From: Harmothoe impar
Taxonomy: Eukaryota; Annelida; Polychaeta; Phyllodocida; Polynoidae
Direction: 5' to 3'
Assembly (NCBI GenBank): GCA_947462335.1
Contig: OX381707.1
Coordinates: 18,292,404 to 18,356,403, forward strand
DNA length: 64,000 nt
A program made the position numbers and the translations under genes. Shown here piece by piece: positions 1-10,553 of the stretch (positions within the stretch are counted from its first letter, which is position 1; each line of letters begins with the position of its first letter). Under the pieces are notes generated by a model. That model did no database searches. It was given only the letters and a program-made list of their open reading frames with translations, and had not been told where the DNA came from.

Positions 1-1269
1 CATATGCACACTTTCTGTGATTTCCAACCAGCTAAAAGTGTTGTCTTTCTGTCCTCCCTCCTGTAGAGGATGGCATGGTATCCAGACACCCCTGCCTACT
101 GGGGCTCGTATGTGTTTTATCAGGTCAAGCTGTGCTTGCTCATTCTAGGTTTCCCAGAGCTACCAATGGGGGGCCCAGATAGGCCTAGCCCACAAAATAA
201 TAGGCTTAGCCAAGGACAAAACTAGGGGTGATCCAATAATTATGAGAGCCCACCAGAAACCCACATGGACCCAATTCAGCAATGCTTATTGGGTTATTAT
301 TCTCCAAATTACACACTTTGAATACAAGATGGCTGCCACATGCATTCTTTGACATGACAAAATGGTGTGTTTTGCTCAGAAGTGTTCATTTTTAATAAAA
401 GATGGTGAAAATATAATGATTAGTATTTATGATAGTAATTTTTCCAGTTTTCCGAAAATATAAGGCATATTTTATGGATAGTAAAATTAATAATGGTTGC
501 CATATTTCTTTTTGAAAATGGCAGGGTTGTATTCCTTGATCTCATGAATGTACTTTTTGCATTTTTATTTGTGTTTCTAAGTTGACTAGAAGCCAATATG
601 GGCACGTTTCCAGTTTTCTGGAGCTTTCTGGCGGCCATCTTGAATATCTCGAATTGCCCAAGGGTGAGAGCTCCACACCCACCCTGATAATTCTAGATAG
701 ACCCTATACATAAATAATGAACAGAGAAAAAAACTATATCAGAGAAGTTGGGGTCAACCCCTGTGGCTTCCAGACTATTACACAAGAGTGGGATCAAGAA
801 GGAGATATTTCTATACCAAGCATCATTAATAACGTCCCGTATGCAAATGTGGTAAAAAATGGGAACAGTATAACATTTGATCAAATTGTGCATACTGCGA
901 GTTACATAGCTAAGGCTGTAGTCAGCTTCAGAACTTTATATACTCACAGAATATAGCATTGTCAACTCATTCATTGATAGTCTACCTTACTGTTGGGAAA
1001 TAAGCGTCGGGAAAAAAATAAATTCAGTTCGGAAGGGTTAGTGAACAGTGAAAAACAACCCTCGTCCCACCGATTACAGCACTGTCAACTCATTGCTAGT
1101 ACCCTCCCTGTTACATTTAGACACCCATTACAGTGGCACCACTCTATAGACGTCCTGTTTAACTTTAAGACTTTAAGATGCATGCATTTCACCTATAGAA
1201 TAGGCCTACATCACAGGTAGCTCTATAGGTGTACATGTAGAAGGCGCCATCACACTACCGGTACATCGT

Positions 1270-1600
1270 GATTTAGGCCTCTTCAAATAATATACTTGTT
1301 TCTCATGGCTTAGTGATGAGGGCGCTTTTTTTTTTTTGCTTTTTTTTTTGCTGAGGCTTAAATCATGTAGAGTATTGCAGACTCTGCGAAAGTTATAAAT
1401 ATGCATGTTTTCCCACCCCAGTACATCCTGCACGGCAAGCTTTAATTTGATATCAAATATCCTTATATATTTGTTTAATTTTGTCATGTTTTTCCATTAA
1501 CATTTGCCAAAAAAAAAAGAAATCAAAGAAGAATCCCAGAAATGCGATTTTGGTGATTCGCGCAGTGATGAGAAACAAGTATATTATTTGGCCTTACTGA
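1270..1600. repeat. MITE-like inverted-repeat element
   Basis: The segment near 1,276-1,318 (AGGCCTCTTCAAATAATATA and onward to GTGATG) recurs as its reverse complement at about 1,562-1,595. This gives imperfect terminal inverted repeats of roughly 35-40 bp around a 250-bp centre with poly(T) and poly(A) runs. No coding capacity is visible. The structure fits a non-autonomous DNA transposon or foldback element; the family is unknown. Confidence 0.45.
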
Positions 1601-1685
1601 CATTCTGCACTGTCAGAAGTTAATGTAGCTGTATGGGACGTATTCATGGTTTTGAAACACAGCTACACTAACTTCTGACAGTGTA
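1599..1685. repeat. Short hairpin / inverted repeat
   Basis: CACTGTCAGAAGTTAATGTA at the left pairs, with one or two mismatches, with the reverse complement ending in CTGACAGTG at the right. The loop is about 35 nt. It abuts the inverted-repeat element to its left and may be part of the same composite. No function is claimed. Confidence 0.5.
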
Positions 1686-1994
1686 CCTGGTGTCAAACTG
1701 GTCTTGGCCCTCAGTAGAAATGGAATAGCATGCTTTGAAATTGACATAATAAGAGGAGATCAAGCAGTGTGGGGAAGGCTACCTCTATGGACAAAACATG
1801 AAGCCGATTAACATCATATGTAGCTTTCTGTCCTTTTGTGCCCAGAACTATTTGAGAAAAGCAAGTTATTTATCTTATCATTGGCAGATTGTGTAACAGG
1901 TACATATTTTATTTTAATGTATGCTTTATATCATACCTTCTGGAGCTATTGCAATACCCATTCCACTACTCTTTGAGAGAATATTATAATTTGG

Positions 1995-2008
1995 GTTACC
2001 ATGGCAAC
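1995..2008. promoter_or_regulatory. X-box-like (RFX) palindromic motif
   Basis: GTTACCATGGCAAC matches the RFX X-box pattern GTNRCC-N(0-3)-RGNAAC with a 2-nt spacer. It is isolated, about 1.8 kb upstream of the GPCR, so regulatory use is speculative; a match this long could still arise by chance in 64 kb. Confidence 0.3.
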
Positions 2009-2451
2009 CAGAAACATTCTTTTTACTGATGTTAAACATTTTCATCGTCCAAAGAGGTCTGGGTCTGCTATTCAGGCTGAGAATAGGATATTTGAGCTTG
2101 GAAAACTTTTATTTGTTATACCACATGAGGGCATATCTATTGAAAATGAAAGCATATCAACACCATAATCTTAATCTTCAAGAGAAAACATAAAAACCTG
2201 TTTTTATCATTATTTTCATTATTCTTATCGATATTCTTCCCAATTTCCGTTATCAATTCGCCTCATTAATGTCAGACCGCGCATTTGAGCTTCATTTTAG
2301 GGCATTTTCAACTGTAATTTTGATATCAAACCTCCCATCCATGGTATACATATATGGGACCACAGTGTATAAACCATCATAAGAAAGCCTCTGTAATAAC
2401 GTTTCATTCAGTGCTAGGATTGTCCCATTCCGAGTATTCCAGGGTGGCCTA

Positions 2452-3330
2452 CACTGTAAAAAAAATTCCGTTAGAATAACGAAGATTCACTGGCAACACT
2501 GGGTGCCGGACTTTCACCGTTATTTTTACGGAACTGTCACCCCTATTTTTAAACAAGAAATCTCCGTTATAAATTTTTTTAACAGTGATTCTCAGTACCG
2601 TTAAAAAAACGGTGATTCACTGGCAACACTGGGTGCCAGACTTTCACCGTTATTGTCACAGTCACCGTTTTTCCCAAAGTCACCGTCATTTCTACGGAAC
2701 TGTGAATCACCGTTATTTTAACAGAATACAAAACATCACTGTATTCTGATTCAGTGCCTAAACAATAATTGTAATGGTATTTTGTGTAATTTAACTGATT
2801 TGTCCCAATGTTATTTAGTTCATTTATCCCCCTATACCTAACTCCATGCTCAATATGGTTCCAAACCCAATTTGGTTCCAATCAGCAATATCATCTTAGT
2901 GTCAAGACTTCAGACCTACTCATTAGGAATTAGTCTATGAAAGCCTTATAGAATGCTTCATGACACTTTGTAATACCAGTCTATGAGCAGAAGTCACTCT
3001 AGGATGGCTACAGAGCAAACATTACAGCTGTATCTGTATATATATTTCTTATCACCACAAAAATGGTGTTCCTAGCATCCAGGAAAATCTCTTCATGAAC
3101 CAAACTACCACCTGGTGTGATAAAACTGAAATCAATTAAACGTAGCTTCACCGTAAAATAAACTGTGTTTCACTGTAAAAATAAACGGTGTTTCACTGTA
3201 TTGGATTACGGATATTCAAAGTAAAATTGATTGATTTTACATTGCCTCACCGTAATCATATGTTATGATGAATCACCGTTAAATTTTACACTGATTCTCC
3301 ATATATTCAACGGAATATTTTTACAATGTA
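2452..3330. mobile_element. TA-flanked TIR element (CACTGTAAAAA family), non-autonomous
   Basis: The left end reads TACACTGTAAAAAAAATTCC and the right end is the inverted TTTTTACAATGTA, so the outermost bases form inverted repeats next to TA dinucleotides. The interior is filled with variants of CACCGTTA/TAACGG and two copies of the phrase GATTCACTGGCAACACTGGG (2,485 and 2,615). No transposase ORF exists. A relative sits at 47,068-47,861, where an empty paralogous site proves a TA target duplication; that supports a mariner-like TA-inserting MITE here too. Confidence 0.55.
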
Positions 3331-3826
3331 CTGAACTCATGTAGTAGTTATAGGATGAGTACCATGCTGAACGCTAAATACAGTGAAGGGAGCCTTATAG
3401 GCTCCCCTCACTGAACACCCCTACAGCTTGGTAGGCTACAAGGCCTATAATTACTTTATACCACTAGCTGTATGAAGTATACAAGAGGTGTGAAATGCTT
3501 TGTTCTCTGTGCCCGCTGTGGTATAAATGGGCGTAAAAGCGTGCATTCTTAGAGTTCTGGGCATGAAAGGGCTAAATAATTGATATTACTTCCTGTACAA
3601 ATGGATCCCACTGATTACTCACTACCTCTATAGGTGACCAGTATAATTACGACCCTCTCAGAAATCAGATTATGAACAGGTAATTAACCAAACTAAATCA
3701 AAGAAAGCTTTGTTTCATGATACCTGGCCCTACTTACTATATATTATATGACCTAAATTATACAACCCTGCTGATTACAGTTGTCCTGTGTGTTGGTCTA
3801 ATTAAATCAATCCCAAGTGTCCTTGG

Positions 3827-6736
3827 TTGATGAGCATTGCTCACTTCTGCTCACTCCTCCAAATGGCCAACATGACAACTGCCTTTATGGCTCTCCAGTC
3901 TGCTGCTGTGACCACAGATCCTGATAACGCCACTGTCTCAGTAAATATAACTGATCTCCCTGGCATTGGGGATGCATTAGGACATAATGCACAGGCTCGC
4001 ATTGGTTACTTCTACCCCCTACGTATGACTGAGTCAGTGGTCGGGTTGGTGGGTAACTTGATGGTTATCATTGCTGTTGGCCGTTATGAAGATTTGCAGA
4101 CCGCTACTGGATCCTTGCTGACTAACCTGGCTGTGGCTGATACTATAGGCTGTGCTCTCACCATGATGTCCATCATAGTTGAGAGCATGGGACGAACATC
4201 AACATGGATCGCTGCTTGCATTAGCAAGGAGATACTCTATGTTATTTCAGCATTTGGAAACATCCTTAGCCTCACCATGATGTCCGTTGACCGCCTTATT
4301 GCCCTGAGCACTCCCTTCTGGTACCACTCAAAAATGTCAGTATCCAAGGTCCTGCCATGCCAGATCATCGTTTGGATTGGGATTGTGATGACGTTCGCTT
4401 TGGCATTCACCCTCCGCTCTACAGCTACTCTCAGCATGCCCACCTGTGTCTACGCTTTTCTCATCTCAACCACAGATCTCCACCTGTTCATGATCTACCC
4501 TTTCTACTTCTTCACTGGTGTCACCATCATCAACTACATCATCCTGGGCTTGATGGTGTGGAGGCAGGGACGACGGGTCGCTAATCAGAGTTCCGCACTG
4601 GCTAGCTGTATGCTGCATCGACAACGAAAGCTGACCAAGACAACCTTCCTGGTGCTGCTTGCCTACCTGGCTCTCACTGTTCCAAACACAATTACTAGCG
4701 TTGTGGTAAGTCTCATTTAGGGGGCATCCATTAATCACATACTGTAAACATTATGTTATTTCACGCTGTACATATTTTCGCGATTTGCGCAATTTTTAAA
4801 ATCGCGAAAATATGTTCAGAGCGAATATTTATCCAGTATGGTCATACAAGTACTATACTCCAAAATCCGCGAATTTAAATACAGGTGAAAGTGCATTTTG
4901 TAGTCAATTCGCGAAAATATACATGTGCGAAAATACATATGTTTACAGTACACATACTTTACCCAAAATTGACCCCCGCCTCCCCCCTGTTGCAACATGT
5001 ACGCATTAAGACCCCCCCCCCCCCACCCCCACCCTGCATACACACTCAGATCACTTGATTTTTGGTTGGGTATTGGAGCCCAAAAATATAGTCCAAAACG
5101 ACCAAAAATATAGTAAAAAAACGACCAAAAACAGAGAAAAAAAACCGCCAAAATCACCCCTAATGGATACACCATGCATATGCCAAAATGGATCTGCACC
5201 CTCCTGTGCGAATCTGTAAGCATTTGTTTTAACCCCCCCCCCTTGGTGCGTATGTAATCTATGGATGCCCCCTTAGCTACAGTTTAAATCATATCTGACT
5301 GTCTTCCTGCTAGTTCAGGGTTTACATGATGTCATTTAGACTATGACTGGTTTCATACTTTACCACTGTACCTGTTAATTCTGAGGAATACTTTCTCTCT
5401 TGACTGAAAGCTTCTAAATTTAATTTTGCTAATTTTGATGGCAACTTCAGAGAAAAGATCAACCTATTCTCAGAATTAATTGATCAATGTATATTTTGAC
5501 ACTGCTTGTAGATTCACTGTGACAATTGGCACTGAGTAATCCCATTTAGGTGCCCTGCATTATATCATTGAAAAGTGACATTGAAAATGTCCCTACTCTA
5601 ATCAAAATACCACAACAGTCATTTGAGAACAAGACCCCAGACTTGAAAGTTGATTGATCGATGTAAATGAATTAAGCAGCCATGGATAGCGAGACTATCG
5701 ACAAAAAGCATGAATAATTATATAGACAGAGGTCCACGATAATCTGTCTGAACTACAGGTTTCTCCACGAGTGGGACCTTGGGTTGAGAAACAAGGAGTT
5801 CAGACTGATTTAAGTGGATCTCTGTGTTTATTTCATGTGAATGTTGATCAATTCCATAAAACAACATTTAAAGATTGGTTTCACAACTATACCGTGGAGA
5901 ATGGAGCTGTGGAGAATGAGCATCAGTTTCTCCACGGGGATGTGGAGAACAGCCGTTCTAGTACTTAAGCATAGTAACTTTGTTTCTCCACATGAAATAA
6001 AGGGTCTTCTCCTTGCTTCTATTTGACAGCTGGAGATGATGAAATTCTGCGTGGCAGACACGAGTCCCCCCACCCCCTTCTCTAGAGTGACCCAATTGTA
6101 CCAGGACTCACACCCACCCCACAAAGCTTACCACATACACCTGAATGGGCACTTCAAAGCTCTGTAAAGTGTCATAGACATAGACAGAGCTGCACGCTGA
6201 GTTGGTGGTTATTGCATGAGTGGTGCTAGGGCCGTATTGCACGATGGCCTACAGATCAATCGGCCATCGTGCAATACGGCCCTAGCACCACAAGTGCAAC
6301 AACCACTGACAAGATCACTTTTAAGTGACACTCTGTATTTATTTCAGGGTTTAACACATTGTATTTGTCATTTTAGATTACTCAAAAGTCACGTGACCCT
6401 CGGCAGTGTGAAATACGGCCACAGCGTGAAATACGCCCGAGGGTTATTGCACGCTCACCTGGGGAACGGCCCTCCCATTGGTTTAACCTTGGCACTCCGT
6501 ATTCATGAAATAAATACCTGTATTTACGTTTATAGGTGAAGGACGGATCTGCAGAATCTGTCCACATCCAATACGTAGCACTGATACTGTGGCACCTTAA
6601 CAGTGCCATCAACCCATTCATCTACGCCTATCGCATGCCCAGGTTCCACCAAGCTTTCCGCAAGATGCTAGGCTTCAAGCCTAATGTTGTAGCTCCAATA
6701 CCAGCCCCCGCACCCCCAACACAGGCTGCGATGTAG
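3827..6736 (+). CDS. Rhodopsin-class (class A) orphan G-protein-coupled receptor, two coding exons
   Basis: Exon 1 is 3827-4705 (293 codons, ends at a GTG|GTAAGT donor) and exon 2 is 6536-6736 (acceptor TATAG, phase 0). The spliced protein is about 359 aa. An in-frame ATG at 3,863 has a better Kozak context and may be the true start. The N-terminus has N-glycosylation sequons (NATV, NITD). TM1 carries G76-N77, TM2 the NLAVAD motif (D105), TM3 ends in D155-R156-L157 instead of DRY, and TM7 has NSAINPFIY (N319, P320, Y323), followed by a short tail ending in PAPAPP. The intron falls between TM6 and TM7. TM6 lacks the usual CWxP and reads LALTVP. The family acts at the plasma membrane through G proteins. 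The ligand cannot be told; the NSAINPFIY form recalls melatonin/opsin-branch receptors only loosely. Confidence 0.85.
4741..4950. mobile_element. MITE, TACTGTAAAC/GTTTACAGTA family, copy 1
   Basis: The ends are ACTGTAAACATTATGTTATT and the inverted ATATGTTTACAGTA. Internally it repeats TCGCGAAAATATG-type words in both orientations. Relatives lie near 13,385-13,560, 17,165-17,360 and 34,132-34,400. No ORF is present. This is a non-autonomous family; a TA target site is likely but no empty allele is available. Confidence 0.65.
6190..6315. repeat. Foldback palindrome with perfect 30-bp arms
   Basis: Arms 6,220-6,249 and 6,262-6,291 are exact reverse complements around a 12-nt loop. Symmetry continues imperfectly outward (GGTGGTTATTGCA against TGCAACAACCACT), giving about 50-bp arms. 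Transcribed within the GPCR intron, it would form a long hairpin. Most likely it is a foldback element. Related GTGAAATACGGCC-type words recur near 6,408-6,450 and 7,890. Confidence 0.75.
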
Positions 6737-7107
6737 AGGTAGAAGCACTAGCACTAGATAATACAGGCATGACGTAGACCAATAGCAATACAGGCATAGG
6801 TTTGAGACCCAAGAGAGCTTTGCCCAACATGAGGCCCATGAATGGTGGACAAAGCCCAGTCTCACTTTGTGCAGTGGTCAAAATACATGCAGGATTTGCA
6901 ACATTAAATTGATAGCTTCAATTACTAATATCTGAGAAGTTCCCTAACAATACTTTTAAAATAAATGACAGATTAACCGCGATTATGAATACCTATCACT
7001 AACCTGAAGGTCGATTGAAAACAAAATAGATCTGTCATCATCAATGACGACAGATGTCCATACAATGCAGTAAAAAGTTTGAGAGTGGACAAAATGGCCG
7101 ACATCAT

Positions 7108-7200
7108 GCTCACCAGTGACGTCACAGTGTTAGCAACGTTTCTACGTCACCATTGCTACGTTACCCAGCAACGTCACTACGTCACCAGCAAAGACGTTAC
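7108..7200. promoter_or_regulatory. CRE / X-box motif cluster
   Basis: Within about 90 bp there is a TGACGTCA palindrome near 7,119-7,126, several ACGTCAC or ACGTTAC half-sites, and GTTACCCAGCAAC at 7,160-7,172. The last fits the RFX X-box pattern with a 1-nt spacer and runs directly into CGTCAC. X-box next to a CRE-like site is the X1-X2 arrangement known from RFX/CREB-controlled promoters. No adjacent gene start is visible, so this may be an enhancer, a promoter of an unseen transcript, or mobile-element sequence. Confidence 0.35.
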
Positions 7201-9177
7201 TTCCTAGACATTTTGAATTTGTAGCGATAGTTCGCTGTGAGAAAGGGCCATAGTTTGGCGTGAGAAATGCCCATAGTTTGGTGTGAGAAAGACCCATAAT
7301 TTACCGTCGGAATTTGCCGTGAAAGTAAAGCTCAGATTGGCAGTCAGAATTAATAGATCATGCTCTGCTGAGGGGGGGGCCTCACTTTTTTCCAGGGTCA
7401 TATCCAATTTTATTGACAATGCCTGCTCTGGTCATGCATGGCTCAAGTACTGAGGGGAGGTTAAGAGTAAATATATGTAGATAGTTCTGCAACTGGAGTT
7501 AAAAGTGAATAAAAAAAACTTATGTATTGATAGAGGAGAAGGTGTTGATGGGAAAAACAATGTGGGTTAGGGCAAAATGGAGGGAAAGCTGGACCATGAG
7601 AAAATGAGGGGAGAAGAAATAGACAAAGGTTCAAGGGTTTTGATTTGTTAATGGCTATTTGGCAATTTGGCAATTTGAATATCTGGCTGTATTTCATGAG
7701 GCTGTATAGAAGGCCAAGTGAATTATAGTGTGACATTCAACAAGTGAAAAAAAACACCTTTATCAGACCTAGACGAGTGTTCATTTGTGTTTGTTTTTTT
7801 TCGATCCAAATTATCTAGATTATGATAGGGGGGCCTAAAATATCAAAACTCTTGAAACGTAAACACCACCATTTAATTACGTCACAGGGCTGTGAAATAC
7901 GGCTGCATGTTATTCAATGAAAGAAAAATGAGAGAGTCATATCATTCCCAATTTGTCTAGGAAGCAGTAGATGTGTAAAGGCATACTCACCCCAAAAGCG
8001 TTGTGTATAATGATGTTGTATTATTTCATTTAACGTTGTCTAAAATCATCAATATTTAACAGAGCGAATCAAAAGTTTTAAAGTATTTCCTGTTCTGCAA
8101 TCTTTGGATGCCCTTGTCGAGGGACTAGAAGATGCAGGCAGTACATATGCATGAACAAAAACACAAGGTAGTAAAAAAGCCCTGCAGAGAATATACAGAG
8201 CTAAATAATAATAAGTGGTCCGTGCCCACTGGGATAGCATTGCACAGGCTTTTTGTTCATCAAAAGGGGTGACTCGTTATCGTCTCTAGAGGGGTCAACA
8301 AGCTCAGGAACTACTCCCTTACTCTACAATTATCAACCAACCACAAGTTAAGCGAACCTTTGGCTGTGAAATGCTATCACAACTTTAATCCTTTAAAGGG
8401 GCATTCTCACCACTCGCACTTACCACATAGCAGACTAGAACAGTACTAGAATTGTGAGTGGGAAACGCTGGGTGAGAATGCCACTTCCCAGTGGGAAAAC
8501 TTCAGTTGATTCAATATTGATTCAATGTGTGCAGCGACATAATATCAACAGTTGATACAGGGTTGTCATTATGTTGATATTGATGAGGTCATCAACGTTG
8601 ATCATTCATCAGTGATTCAACATTGAGATGACCATTGTAAATCAACAACAAATAAACGTAATAAAATGATTTACATTGATTTGATATTGACTGCTGATGC
8701 ATAATTTTGTCAAGCCTTAGCAATATCTACGGTTTATATCTATGATTTATTTTTCTCCATACGTCTTCTTATCGTCCATGTACCACAAATAAAGTCAAAT
8801 TGTTACAAAAAAAAAATTTTCATTACAACATCCCCCATCCCCATTTCTCCAAGATTAATGCTAATTCTAGCACTATCCAGGGTAGGGGTACATGAATGAC
8901 CTCTGATGATCAAGCTAAGAGGCATTCACATCCATTTCAAACTGACCTGGTCATGACTGAGGCTTTATCCATCATTCTTAGCAACATAAAGGGTGTCTTA
9001 CTGAAACCATACATGTATTCTTGTCATTTAATGTCAACCAAGTGCACACACCATAGTTGTCAATGAAAATGAATGACATTTTGATCAATTGTATACATTG
9101 ATGAGAAAATAAGAGCTTACAATTAGGGAAAATTGATGTAGCATGGAGATCACAATCACAAAAATGTACCATTACTT

Positions 9178-9420
9178 AACCCTTTTAAGGACGGCATTAA
9201 TGCATCATGGCCTTTGTTGTCATGGTGCATGAATGCAGCCCTGGTAACTCACAGGTCTGTCCTACATTCAACCATCATGCCAACCCTACTGACACTCCTG
9301 AAAGATTGGTCTGATTTAGCAATGCAGCACCGGCGAGTTACTCGCAGGGGTTGCATTAGTGTATCATGACAACGAATGTCATCTTTAGCAACATGCCGCC
9401 CTTGAATGTTAGGTATAACA
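9178..9420. repeat. Possible TTAA-flanked repeat (CCTTTTAAGGAC family)
   Basis: TTAACCCTTTTAAGGACGGC starts a stretch with repeated GCAT, CATCATG and TGCAGC words. Similar sequence ends in GGTCCTTAAAGGGTTAAC at 25,807-25,824 and in CTCAAAGGGTTAG near 31,985. The right end of this copy is not clear. It resembles a piggyBac-like MITE family by its TTAA and CCC-starting end, but that is only a resemblance. Confidence 0.35.
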
Positions 9421-9633
9421 CATTAACATGTATAATATAATGTCTGTGCAGGGTCTGGAACTAGTTTTGAGGAAGAGGCAACAAGGGGAAAGTGAGTCTA
9501 TACAGGCTAAAGGTGACAAAGACATATTGTAGCTATGAGAACTCTATTAAATGTGAAGATGGTAAAACAGTCAATGTGAGAATCACACTTGTTGGCGTCT
9601 TTTTCATTCTTGCGTTTAGGCAATCAATGTTGT

Positions 9634-10257
9634 CAGGCTAGGAAAACCATGGGTTCCTCAGGTCGCAGTGAGAAACCATAGCACTGTGTTATCTCACTGC
9701 TAAATTGGGGGTTTTTCACACAGCGCTGTGAGATCTGACCCCCCTGTTGAAAACCACACCCATATTATATATTTTCACATTTTCACATTTTCCAAGGATT
9801 TCCTCAAGTCCAAATGAAAATCAAGATTATGTATAAATGGGCACACAATTGTTTTCTCAATGCTCACTCCAATTATCTGATTGTGTGGATATTAACATTG
9901 AAAAAGGATGATTTTCATACAATCCTATATAATGGTTTTGAGAAAACCCAATTTGCTGTAGGCTTACCAATATTTGCTCCAGAAAATGAATGTCTACAGT
10001 GATGTATTATGTTATCAGCTAGGTACATCTGAATGGGCCTCTACAGCAAATGTGTATTTCATGAGAAATAATTAATAAACAAGCTAAAACGTTGTATTCC
10101 TTATAATTCTATATGCTAGAAATGGCATCAGCATGGTTTTCAACAGGGGGGTAAAATCTCACAGCGCTGTGTGATAACCCCTCAATTTGGCAGTGAGATA
10201 TCACAGTGCTGTCGTTTCTCACTGCGACCTGAGAAACCCATGATTGTCCCAGCCTGG
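9634..10257. mobile_element. MITE with ~130-bp terminal inverted repeats
   Basis: The left arm (about 9,634-9,768) starts CAGGCTAGGAAAACCATGGG and includes CTCAGGTCGCAGTGAGAAAC and CACAGCGCTGTGAGATCT. The right arm (about 10,127-10,257) contains the reverse complement of these words in the same order. The 360-bp centre has no transposase. It directly abuts the minisatellite foldback element to its right. Confidence 0.75.
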
Positions 10258-10287
10258 TTGTTGTGATCGTCATTAAAGAGCATAGAT

Positions 10288-10553
10288 GGCCGTGTCTTAT
10301 GAGTTTGTAACAATTGAAACGTCTTTGACCGGGTGTCTTCTTTGACCTGTGTCGTCTTTGACCGGTGTAGTCTTTGACCAGCAAGTTTTAAAATGGCTGA
10401 AATGGGAGCTATGTACACAGAAATGGGGGGAAAAGGTTAATGGATATTTTACCACTATGTACTACAAATTCCCGGCATTTCTGTGTACATACCCCCCATT
10501 TCAGCCATTTTAAAACTTGCTGGTCAAAGACTACACCGGTCAAAGACGACACA
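10288..10553. mobile_element. Foldback element with GTCTTTGACCGG minisatellite arms, interrupted by a nested insertion
   Basis: Left arm: GTAACAATTGAAACGTCTTT, then tandem GTCTTTGACCGG-type units, then GCAAGTTTTAAAATGGCTGA. Right arm: the same words as reverse complement, ending in tandem CGGTCAAAGACGACAC units. Its distal right end appears displaced to 13,089-13,137 by a 2.5-kb insertion. The best-preserved relative is at 56,146-56,676. Confidence 0.7.

Larger units (their letters stand above)
1..3826. other. Gene-free region with repeats upstream of the GPCR
   Basis: I see no convincing coding exon here; open frames are short and lack recognisable motifs. The region holds two small inverted-repeat elements (1,270-1,600 and 1,599-1,685), an isolated X-box-like motif near 1,995, and an 880-bp TIR element (2,452-3,330) rich in CCGTTA/TAACGG words. 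A short hairpin sits near 3,381-3,413. The GPCR promoter must lie towards 3.3-3.8 kb or further upstream, but no TATA box or initiator stands out. Confidence 0.6.
4706..6535 (+). other. GPCR intron with embedded repeats
   Basis: A 1.83-kb intron bounded by GTAAGT and TATAG. It contains a MITE with TACTGTAAAC ends (4,741-4,950), poly(C) tracts near 5,012-5,030 and 5,232-5,242, and a strong palindrome (6,220-6,291). No exon-like coding segment is seen. Confidence 0.7.
6737..9633. other. Intergenic region after the GPCR
   Basis: No supported gene. It contains a cluster of CRE-like and X-box motifs (7,110-7,200), purine-rich sequence, a region resembling the CAGTGGG-type elements (8,230-8,700, many GATTCAATATTGA words), and a possible TTAA-family element beginning near 9,178. 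GPCR poly(A) sites were not identified with confidence. Confidence 0.5.

Noticed and set aside
2579..2881. 100-aa minus-strand frame in the CACTGTAAAAA element
   Set aside because: Its Val/Thr-rich sequence is a translation of the CACCGTTA words of a non-coding MITE.
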